From JBEKTW01 sp963727845 (GTDB lineage Bacteria > Bacteroidota > Ignavibacteria > UBA10030 > SZUA-254), in contig CAVSHI010000003.1 of the NCBI GenBank assembly GCA_963727845.1, forward strand, positions 868,001 to 932,000: a stretch of 64,000 nt of DNA, read 5' to 3'. Every line of letters starts with the position of its first letter. Positions within the stretch are counted from its first letter, which is position 1. Positions 26,301 to 33,042 of this stretch are shown piece by piece. The notes beneath the pieces were generated by a model. It was not told the DNA's origin. It saw only the letters and a program-made list of their open reading frames with translations, and did not search any database. The position numbers were made by a program, and so were the translations under genes.

Positions 26301-27172
26301 GTGTTCGCCTTTTCAACGTCCACTCTGACGGTGAGAGAATCTCCCTTTTCACAAAACTTCACGGCCCGCAGAAACGGAATTTGCTCCGGTATCCCCAGAA
26401 GTTCCCCTCCGCGAACTATCGGGATGTGCACCCGGCTTAATTTCTCATCTCCTGCGTATGCCGTTATCGTCGCATCGTTCCCCGTGGCGCTGCCGCGATT
26501 CAAGAGATTTACGGTGAAGTGAAGCTCGGCCTGGTTCTTTTTCGTCAGAGCAAAATGGAAATCCGGAGCCGACCCCGTAGATATGATAGAAGCAGGCGTG
26601 GGCGGTGTTGCCGTCGGAGAAGGATTTTCCGCCTGGACAATCAATCCATCCCCATCCGCGAATCGGGCGCAGAGCGCGAACCCGCCAAGTTCATTGGCGA
26701 CTTTGAACAGGATCGTATTCCACCCGCTCTTCAGCGAGACAATGATCGTGTCGTTGTCCGGGACAATCCCGCGGCTCGCATCGTTGAAGTGCTTCCGGTC
26801 GCCGTTGCACCATATGGCAACGCCGTCATCGCTTCCCACGAGGAGGCGGGCCTTCTGGTCTTTTGGAGATTGAACGAAACACGCTGTGTACACCACACAT
26901 TGTTCGTATTCGTTGAATCCGAAAGTTGATTTATCGGAACCGACAAAGTCGAGAATGTCGGCGGAAGAATGGAACAACATCCATTGACGTCCGTCCACAA
27001 CCTCACCGCCACGGGGAACGACGGAAGATTCTCCCCCGACGTAATCGTGCGAAAGCCGGGTGGATGCATCCGGGCCGGGAAAACTCCCAAGGATGAGCCA
27101 GTCTTTGATGTAGGAGGTTTGTGAGAAGGAAACCGAAACGAGGGCGAACAACAGTGCGACGAGCTGTTTCAT
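23372..27172 (-). CDS. Secreted alpha-mannosidase, glycoside hydrolase family 38
   Basis: A 1266-residue protein with a signal peptide (MKQLVALLFALVSVSFSQ). The first 440 residues are beta-rich and probably carbohydrate-binding or jelly-roll-like. The GH38 catalytic domain begins near residue 465 with IGNAHIDMAWLWRYTES (zinc-binding HxD) and contains HGWYPDTFGHAASLPQIL, where the Asp of PDTFG fits the catalytic nucleophile. Middle-domain and C-terminal GH38 beta domains follow (DEAGMSAWVIGLKG; residues about 850-1250). It should trim alpha-mannosides outside the cytoplasm. Family members range from about 800 to 1100 residues; the extra length comes from the N-terminal beta region. No type IX sorting tail is visible at the C-terminus. 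Confidence 0.9.
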   Translation of the reverse strand: MKQLVALLFALVSVSFSQTSYIKDWLILGSFPGPDASTRLSHDYVGGESSVVPRGGEVVDGRQWMLFHSSADILDFVGSDKSTFGFNEYEQCVVYTACFVQSPKDQKARLLVGSDDGVAIWCNGDRKHFNDASRGIVPDNDTIIVSLKSGWNTILFKVANELGGFALCARFADGDGLIVQAENPSPTATPPTPASIISTGSAPDFHFALTKKNQAELHFTVNLLNRGSATGNDATITAYAGDEKLSRVHIPIVRGGELLGIPEQIPFLRAVKFCEKGDSLTVRVDVEKANTLHEYGLSNNLLVKLFEPWELQDWKETVKDTTAILSRTIVVPNDLTGFGLEFMVDIGETWGRILVNGQEKLPRFSGDSGDLTLTTNAAANDTFRVEVFVASSKPVHGPVVKDSYLRVRWEAVERYVSDARFAKDIYAADIGDGPAMNKQLLSLIEEHRLGDAENILKDFHRQTLSLSQEAKKSSLHFIGNAHIDMAWLWRYTESIDVVKQTFQAAIDNLKAYPDFKFSHGSAQSYLWMEEKYPELFHEIQKYVKDGRWEIVGGTWVESDANMPSGESLVRQYLYGKRYFKKKFGVDVKHGWYPDTFGHAASLPQILSKCGIETYTFFRPWGEERMFVWESPDGSRVFAHRPPDWYGTWTAISDTVWKTVKTSREKFGINTEVQFYGVGDHGGGPTRRQINMVQRLGSLNVYPAVKLSTFDAFYADILSAKKDAPVQRGEQNSVFEGCYTSQAKVKLYNRKAEALLPTAELFSTIAMRFGYAYPSEKFEEAWQRVLFNQFHDMMCGSGIHDIYVDGQQFYDEAFQRAHEAMNGALGVITKNISTIGKMKKATPLVLFNPLNWKRTEPVEMVWKTEQVNISPRIMDESGKELPSQVTGRWKDSVRVVFIPRDVPSVGYKTLWVTTKKEWPSKPTSDLSLENQFYKVQIDSTTGSVSRIYDKVYKREVIQPGALANQIQLQDDEAGMSAWVIGLKGSPRAVGAPKSISIIENGRVRKIVRVEYKVDASSFTQDVILYSNLPRIDFRFAAAWHHRKKILKIAFPLNIGNPKATFDIPYGTIERDTVNGKEVVTQKWMDLGDAGYGVSLLNDSKYGCDVSGNVVRLTGLRSSTDPDPKADEGDHEFFYALYPHAGTWQEAMTVQRGYEFNTPMVMFPTDQHTGSLPPAFSFITLEAPSIVLTTLKKCEDDDSFILRCYETAGKSSRVEFRFWNAVSKATSTNLVEWDEKELKDGRVEGTSLTLGMNPYEIKTLKLELVGTR

Positions 27173-27226
27173 GGAAGACTCCCTATCAGAATTTCAAGGA
27201 TTTCACGATTAACAGAATTGCAAAGA

Positions 27227-27325
27227 TGTCTGAATCAGAATTCTCAGGATTTCAGAATTAGCAGAATCGTTCTGGCCTCCCTATATTTTGAGAATTCTAT
27301 AATTCTGTAAATTCTGATTCAGACA
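27227..27325. repeat. Perfect 16-base inverted repeat with related inner units
   Basis: TGTCTGAATCAGAATT (27227-27242) pairs exactly with AATTCTGATTCAGACA (27310-27325). Between them are degenerate units such as TCAGGATTTCAGAATT and the flank from 27186 has AATTTCAAGGATTTCACG. It fills the gap between the mannosidase and DUF4139-like genes and may also end transcription of the latter. Confidence 0.7.
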
Positions 27326-27328
27326 GTT

Positions 27329-28786
27329 TTACCACGAATACCGGATCGTGTACGTCACGACTTTCTCTTCATCCTTGCCAATTTTCACGGGGAATCTGAG
27401 GGTCGATTGATCGACTTTCGTCCACTCGGCCGTGCTCTTCGTGATCTCCCATTCGTTCCATCGCCAGGGATGTTCGTAGATCTGCACTTCGACCGGTTCC
27501 GATTTGTGGTTCCGTACCTTGATCTCGATGGTTTCTTCGACAACATGTCCGGAGACGATCGTTTGAAAATCTTTCTGCACTCGCTCGCCGACAATGTCGA
27601 AGGCGTTGCCCAGATAGAGCCGCAGCTCTTCATCCTTTGGCGTATGGTCAATCTGATCTTCGCCGATGAATTGTTCCTTTCCGTCATCGTCCCGCTTGTA
27701 CATCCGTATTCTACCCTTGGGAAGCGGGATACCGAGGCCGGACTTTTCATCATTCTTGAATGTCACGAACACGCCGACCTTCGGATTTGATTGCTGGCCG
27801 AAGGTTCCCTGTGAGCGGTAGGAATAATTGTTGTACCACCCACGCCACTGATCGGCGATGCCGTCGTAAATGAAGACTTTCCTGGCAGCGACATCCTTTC
27901 CCGATGTGAGCTCGATCTGTTTCGTTTCATCATTATTGAGGTCGGTGTGGCGCTGGAGAGTATAAAGTTTGTACTCGAACAGATCTGTTTGCTTGAACTG
28001 CGGCTGTTCTGCAAACGATACCACTTGGCTACTTTTTGCCATCCGCGCGTTATCAAACTGCTGCCGGACAAGATTCACATCGCCTGCGACCAGCTTAAGA
28101 CCGGCATTCTTGAACGACGTCCCTGAGTGATTCGTTAATGTTACCCAGCCGGTGAGGTCCAGCTTCGAATCGTCCTTGTTCAATAGTGCAACATAATCGC
28201 ATATCCAGGAAAGCTGTCCTGCCATGTAGCTGATTTCCGTTTTGTGCTCGCCCTCGTGGGTATTGCTTACGAGCCACTCAAGTTGCGGCTTCACGATCAG
28301 ACCTTCGGGCAAATCCGGGAGAATGAGTTGTCCTCCGGGATTGATCTCTATTTTTCCGTTTATTTCTGCCACAATGCCGACGTTGGGCGTATTATCCTGA
28401 CTGGAGCCGGTGGCCAGGAGTTTTCCCACGGTGCTTCCGAACTGGATTTCTTTTCCCAGATACTTTTCCAGCAGCTTTGCCCTGCTCACCAGGTCGTACT
28501 GGTAACTTTGTTCGAGAACCCTGACGGCAGCGGCATCGGTCAAGCTCAAGAAATGAAGCAACGTCCCATCAATGGTAGCCGGAATTTCGGGAATGATGAC
28601 ACGGCTCTCTCCTTTGGGAAGATTCATGGGGCGTTCTTCACGGATGAGGGAAAGATTCTGATTGTAAATGGTGAGGTCGACGGAAGTACGCTCCCCGGCC
28701 TTGATACTTTCCGGTTCTTGAGCCTGAACTGCGGGCGCCATTCCCAGCAGCAACACCATAAAGGTCAACAGATGATTCGATTTCAT
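27329..28786 (-). CDS. Secreted DUF4139-like protein of unknown function
   Basis: A 485-residue protein with a signal peptide (MKSNHLLTFMVLLLGMAPAVQA) and no later membrane segment. The beta-rich body carries DLTIYNQNLSLIREERPMNL near the N-terminus, AELSYMAGQLSW-like sequence mid-protein (EISYMAGQLSWICDYVALLN) and VEVQIYEHPWRWNEWEI near the end, the pattern of DUF4139 proteins. It should be periplasmic or outer-membrane associated. A 103-base gap separates it from the ABC exporter gene upstream. No enzymatic function can be assigned. Confidence 0.82.
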   Translation of the reverse strand: MKSNHLLTFMVLLLGMAPAVQAQEPESIKAGERTSVDLTIYNQNLSLIREERPMNLPKGESRVIIPEIPATIDGTLLHFLSLTDAAAVRVLEQSYQYDLVSRAKLLEKYLGKEIQFGSTVGKLLATGSSQDNTPNVGIVAEINGKIEINPGGQLILPDLPEGLIVKPQLEWLVSNTHEGEHKTEISYMAGQLSWICDYVALLNKDDSKLDLTGWVTLTNHSGTSFKNAGLKLVAGDVNLVRQQFDNARMAKSSQVVSFAEQPQFKQTDLFEYKLYTLQRHTDLNNDETKQIELTSGKDVAARKVFIYDGIADQWRGWYNNYSYRSQGTFGQQSNPKVGVFVTFKNDEKSGLGIPLPKGRIRMYKRDDDGKEQFIGEDQIDHTPKDEELRLYLGNAFDIVGERVQKDFQTIVSGHVVEETIEIKVRNHKSEPVEVQIYEHPWRWNEWEITKSTAEWTKVDQSTLRFPVKIGKDEEKVVTYTIRYSW

Positions 28787-28888
28787 ACTGACTCCTTTCT
28801 CATTTTTGTGAGATGATTACAACCGTTTAACTCCTCCCGGGTAAGAAATGTTCCAAAAGAAACATCATGTTTCCTCCTCAATAACGGG

Positions 28889-30679
28889 CTATTTCTTGCC
28901 GTTAATAAGCGGGGCTTTCTCCTGTTCTTTGTATTGGAGTTTATAAAGTTTGAAGTAAATTCCCCCGAGGGCAAGAAGTTCCTGATGCGTGCCGGTTTCG
29001 CGAATTTCGCCTTTGTGCATGACGATGATATTGTTGGCACGCTGGATAGTTGAAAGCCGGTGAGCAATGACAATCGAAGTGCGGCCCTGGAGAAGTTTCC
29101 TGATCGCCTGCTGGATGAGGATTTCAGTTTCGGTATCGACGCTCGACGTCGCTTCATCGAGGATAAGAATTCGGGGATGGACGGCCAGCGCCCGGGCAAA
29201 TGAGATGAGCTGCTTCTGCCCGACCGAGAGCGTTGCGCCGCGCTCTTTCACTTCTTCGTCGTACTGACCGGGCAGGGCCTCGATGAAACGGTGCGCGCCC
29301 ACGACCCTCGCCGCGGCCTTAATGCGATCCAGCGGAATCTGTTCATTCCCAAGACTAATGTTCGACTTTATGTCTCCAGAGAACAGAAATACATCCTGGA
29401 GAACAATTGCCATTTGCCGCCGCAGGTCTTCTTTACTCATCGATCGGATATCGTGCCCGTCGATGAGAATCTGTCCGCGTTGAAATTCATAGAACCGGCT
29501 CAGGAGATTGATGATCGTCGTTTTGCCGGCCCCCGTGTGTCCCACAATCGCAACCGTCTCGCCCGGGTTGATCCTGAACGATATGTTCTTCAGGACCCAT
29601 TCCTCTCCCCCGTAGGCAAACCACACGTCGCGGAATTCAATTCCGCCCTGGATGCTTTGACCCGAGACCGGAGATGGGGCGTCGCTGACAACGGTTTGGT
29701 CGTCGATCATCTTGAACACTCGCTCGGACGACGCCATTGCGGTCTGCATAATGTTGTACTTGTCCGAGAGGTCCCTGATCGGACGCCAGAACATCTCGTT
29801 GAATTGGAAGAACGCCATCACCGTACCGACAGTGATCGTGCCTTTCAGCGCTTCGATTCCCGCATACCACACGATCAGCCCGACGGCGAGTGCACCGATG
29901 AGGTCCACGCCCGGATAGAAGAGCGCGTAATAGAGAATCGATTTGATGTTGGCATCGCGATGCGCGGCATTGATCGTGGAAAACTTTTGAAAGGACTTCT
30001 CTTCACGGTTGAAGATTTGATCGACCGCCACGCCCGTGATGTGTTCCTGCATGAATGCATTGATGCGGGCGATCTGGAGACGCACTTCGCGATATGCTTC
30101 CCGTGCCTTTTTCCGGAAGAGGAATGTTCCGTAAAATAACAACGGCAACACGCTCAGCGAAACAATCGCCAGCCGCCAATTCATCGAGAACATGAAGTAG
30201 AGAATCCCGATGATGGTGAACACATCGCTGAAAACCATAACAATGCCCGACGAGAACATTTCGTTGAGCACTTCGATATCGTTCGTAACCCGCGTAATCA
30301 GTCTTCCGATGGGATGGCGGTCGAAGAACTTCAGACCGAGATGCTGCAAATGCGAGTACAATTGCATCCGGAGGTCGAAAATGGTGCGCTGGCCGATCCA
30401 TTGTGTGAGGTATGCGTTGCCGTACTGGATAACTCCGCGAACGATCAGGACGACGAAAAACAGGACTGCGGTCATGAGCAGGCCGTGTTCATCGTGCTGG
30501 GCGATGTTGACATCGACGGCGTGTTTCGTGAACCATGGACGGATCGCTTCCAGGAATGAAACGGCGATGCTCGATAGAATGCCGAGCACGACGTACCATC
30601 GATACGGCTTGAGATACGTCAGCAGGCGACTCATCAATCGACTGTCGTACGCTTTACCGAGTATTTCTTCTTCCTGCAT
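28889..30679 (-). CDS. ABC exporter half-transporter, canonical ATPase site
   Basis: A 596-residue MsbA/MDR-type half-transporter: six membrane helices in residues about 25-320, then an ATPase domain. Visible motifs are Walker A GHTGAGKTTIINLL, signature LSVGQKQ (a variant of LSGGQ), Walker B ILILDEATSSVDTETE with the catalytic Glu, and the H-loop IAHRLSTIQ. It probably pairs with the product of 31114-32874, whose Walker B Glu is replaced by Asp. Such a pair of one canonical and one degenerate subunit is the known plan of heterodimeric exporters. Substrate (lipid or drug) is unknown. A four-helix-bundle gene lies between the two halves. Confidence 0.93.
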   Translation of the reverse strand: MQEEEILGKAYDSRLMSRLLTYLKPYRWYVVLGILSSIAVSFLEAIRPWFTKHAVDVNIAQHDEHGLLMTAVLFFVVLIVRGVIQYGNAYLTQWIGQRTIFDLRMQLYSHLQHLGLKFFDRHPIGRLITRVTNDIEVLNEMFSSGIVMVFSDVFTIIGILYFMFSMNWRLAIVSLSVLPLLFYGTFLFRKKAREAYREVRLQIARINAFMQEHITGVAVDQIFNREEKSFQKFSTINAAHRDANIKSILYYALFYPGVDLIGALAVGLIVWYAGIEALKGTITVGTVMAFFQFNEMFWRPIRDLSDKYNIMQTAMASSERVFKMIDDQTVVSDAPSPVSGQSIQGGIEFRDVWFAYGGEEWVLKNISFRINPGETVAIVGHTGAGKTTIINLLSRFYEFQRGQILIDGHDIRSMSKEDLRRQMAIVLQDVFLFSGDIKSNISLGNEQIPLDRIKAAARVVGAHRFIEALPGQYDEEVKERGATLSVGQKQLISFARALAVHPRILILDEATSSVDTETEILIQQAIRKLLQGRTSIVIAHRLSTIQRANNIIVMHKGEIRETGTHQELLALGGIYFKLYKLQYKEQEKAPLINGKK

Positions 30680-30681
30680 CG

Positions 30682-31114
30682 GTCAATTAAAAATTAAAAA
30701 TGCAAAAGTAAAAAACTATTTTGATTTACCGCGAGCTTTACTCACAATTGCTCCGAGAATCTTTTTGATTTCCTCTGTTTCGTTCAGCATATCTTGAAGG
30801 CGATTCGACTTCACAAGTTTTGATCCCTCAATGAGTCTGAGCCAATAATGAGTTTCCCGCGCTTCTTTGAGTGCAATGTTTGTCTTGAAAATAAACTCAC
30901 TTCTGCTATACGAAGCAACGGCTTCCTCAACGTTTGCCCCAATCGATGTTCCAGATCGCAGGACTTGATCCCCAAGAATATGCCCAGCCTTCGTATCAGG
31001 CAGATGCTGGGCAATGTTTACAATTCGTAATCCAAAATTGAATGTTCGTTCTTTAATATCTTGATTCACAGCAACCTCCCATTTTTACTTTTTAATTTTG
31101 ACTTTTGAATTGAC
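30682..31114. mobile_element. Candidate insertion unit: four-helix-bundle gene with AT-rich inverted ends
   Basis: The left end on the plus strand reads GTCAATTAAAAATTAAAAAT (from 30682). The right end, on the minus strand from 31113, reads GTCAATTCAAAAGTCAAAAT. Both continue into AAAAGTAAAAA. The two ends form an imperfect terminal inverted repeat of about 33 bases around a single ORF, and the unit abuts the stop codon of one ABC half-transporter gene and lies 2 bases from the start codon of the other. No target duplication could be identified. Mobility is inference. Confidence 0.45.
30716..31069 (-). CDS. Four-helix-bundle protein (23S rRNA intervening-sequence protein family)
   Basis: A 117-residue all-helical protein. 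Family marks are KERTFNFGLRIVNIAQHLP, LGDQVLRSGTSIGANVEEA and FIFKTNIALKEARETHYWL, which match the S23/IVP four-helix-bundle family. These basic proteins occur in rRNA intervening sequences, alone, or as relatives of the Avd accessory protein of diversity-generating retroelements. No reverse transcriptase or rRNA gene is nearby, so this copy is an orphan. It lies between the two halves of a heterodimeric ABC exporter and has AT-rich inverted ends. The function of orphan copies is not established; nucleic-acid binding is the usual guess. Confidence 0.88.
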   Translation of the reverse strand: MNQDIKERTFNFGLRIVNIAQHLPDTKAGHILGDQVLRSGTSIGANVEEAVASYSRSEFIFKTNIALKEARETHYWLRLIEGSKLVKSNRLQDMLNETEEIKKILGAIVSKARGKSK

Positions 31115-32874
31115 TACAGTTGTTCCAGTTCTTCTTCCAGCAGCTGCTTCTCGTACAGCTCGGCATAGATTCCCCCTTCGGAAACCAGCTCATCATGCGT
31201 GCCGCGCTCGCGAATTTCACCATCGTCAAGAACAATGATCATATCAGCGTCTTTAACGGTTGAGATGCGGTGACTGATAATGATGCTCGTCCGGTTCGCC
31301 ATCACCTTGCGCATACGCTTCAGGATTTCGTTTTCCGTGTAGGTGTCGACGGCAGAAAGCGCGTCATCAAGAATCAGAATCTTCGGGTTGCGCATCACGG
31401 CGCGGGCAATGCTCGTGCGTTGCTTTTGTCCTCCCGACAGCGTAATGCCGCGCTCGCCGATTTCCGTATCGTAGAGCTTGGGAAATTCCTGCACATCCTT
31501 CGCGATCTGTGAAATCTCCGCGGCATCATGAATATGTTCCATCGTTCCGTTATCCATGCCGTAGGAAATATTTTCTGCCAGCGTGTCTGAGAAGAGAAAT
31601 GTTTCCTGCGGGACATATCCGATATGCGAGCGCAGAACCCCCAGTGGAATTTTCTTAATTTCCACGCCGTCGATTAACAATTCACCATTCGTAATGTCGT
31701 ACATTCGTGAAATCAAATTCACCAGCGTCGATTTGCCCGACCCGGTATAGCCGACAATCGCCAGCGTCATCCCCGCAGGAACGTGAAGTCGGATATGTTT
31801 CAGCGTCATCGCACCGGCACTCTTATGCTTAAAGGACACATCGCGGAATTCAATTTCTCCCCTGATTTCCTTCTTTGAATAATCTGTCGCGGGAGTATCC
31901 TGAATTTCGGGTTCCGTATCGAAGATCTTCCCCAGCCGCGCCATGGATGCCGCACCCTGCTGGAGTATATTCGTGACCCATCCGAAAGCGATCATCGGCC
32001 AGATCAACAATATCAGGTATCCGAAGAAGGCCGTGAGAGTTCCGACGCTGATCTCACCGTGAATCACCTGCACGCCGCCGTAGTACACGGTGATGACGAG
32101 CGAGCATCCGACCAGCAAAAACATCAATGGCCACATGATCGACTGAACGCGCGCAAGCACCAGATTCTTCTTGAGATAATCCCAGCTCAGAGAATGGAAG
32201 AGGCTGATCTCGTTCGTTTCACGGACGTACGCCTGGACAATTCTGATCCCGGATAGATTTTCCTGCGCCCGCGTCGTAAGCTCTGAAAATTTCGCCTGCC
32301 GCTCCTCGAATTTCTCATGGATAACCTTCCCCAAACGATATACGGCGTACGAGACGAGGGGAAGCGGAATCAGCGCGAGAAGCGTGAGTTTCCAATCGGC
32401 CCACAGCATCATGATGAGCGTCATCGTGAAGGTCATGAACGTATCAGATGGATACATGATGCCCGGACCGACGGCATTGCGAACCGCACCGATGTCGTTC
32501 GTGGCATGCGCCATGAGATCCCCGGTCGGCGTGTTCTGGAAGTACGACAGGGAAAGTTTCTGGATGTGCTTGAGAAAATCATTCCGCAAATCAAATTCGA
32601 TGTGCCGGGAGACGACGATGATCGTCTGACGGGTCAGGAATGTGAAGAATCCCGCCAGAAGCGACAAGCCGACCACCAAACCGGCGTACGTCAGCAATGC
32701 GTTCGTGTCGAGGATCCTGGACACAAGCCCGCCCTTCAGCGCATCGATGGCCCGGCCGACAATCATCGGTTGAACCACATTCAGCAAGTTACTCGCAACG
32801 ACGGTGAGGAATCCCCAAAAGAGTGTAGTCCGGTATTTCCAGAGGTATGGCTTTAGCCGAAGCAGGGGTCGCAT
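31114..32874 (-). CDS. ABC exporter half-transporter, degenerate ATPase site
   Basis: A 586-residue half-transporter with six membrane helices in about residues 15-310 and an ATPase domain. It has Walker A GYTGSGKSTLV, a full LSGGQKQ signature, Walker B ILILDDALSAVDTYTE and H-loop ISHRISTVKDAD. The residue after the Walker B Asp is Asp instead of Glu, as in the degenerate subunit of heterodimeric exporters such as TM287/288 or BmrCD. It is transcribed before its partner (28889-30679). An AT-rich motif like the ends of the four-helix-bundle unit lies just upstream of its start codon. Confidence 0.93.
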   Translation of the reverse strand: MRPLLRLKPYLWKYRTTLFWGFLTVVASNLLNVVQPMIVGRAIDALKGGLVSRILDTNALLTYAGLVVGLSLLAGFFTFLTRQTIIVVSRHIEFDLRNDFLKHIQKLSLSYFQNTPTGDLMAHATNDIGAVRNAVGPGIMYPSDTFMTFTMTLIMMLWADWKLTLLALIPLPLVSYAVYRLGKVIHEKFEERQAKFSELTTRAQENLSGIRIVQAYVRETNEISLFHSLSWDYLKKNLVLARVQSIMWPLMFLLVGCSLVITVYYGGVQVIHGEISVGTLTAFFGYLILLIWPMIAFGWVTNILQQGAASMARLGKIFDTEPEIQDTPATDYSKKEIRGEIEFRDVSFKHKSAGAMTLKHIRLHVPAGMTLAIVGYTGSGKSTLVNLISRMYDITNGELLIDGVEIKKIPLGVLRSHIGYVPQETFLFSDTLAENISYGMDNGTMEHIHDAAEISQIAKDVQEFPKLYDTEIGERGITLSGGQKQRTSIARAVMRNPKILILDDALSAVDTYTENEILKRMRKVMANRTSIIISHRISTVKDADMIIVLDDGEIRERGTHDELVSEGGIYAELYEKQLLEEELEQL

Positions 32875-32877
32875 CGA

Positions 32878-32918
32878 TTTAAAATTAAAAATTCAAAAGT
32901 CAAAATTAAAAAAAGCAA
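32878..32918. repeat. Third copy of the AT-rich motif that borders the four-helix-bundle gene
   Basis: TTAAAATTAAAAATTCAAAA followed by GTCAAAATTAAAAA, directly upstream of the start codon of the degenerate ABC half-transporter. The core AATTCAAAAGTCAAAATTAA also occurs, in the same reading direction on the minus strand, at the right end of the four-helix-bundle unit. Confidence 0.55.
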
Positions 32919-33042
32919 CGCGGCAATTAGGATTTCGTGCTTTGTTCATAGGAAAATATACTTCTTTGTCGCCAGAATCCCAATTCCCAACAGTACGCGA
33001 CAGAGGTAAGTTCCGCAGCCGGCAAGCCGGTTGACCGGATGT

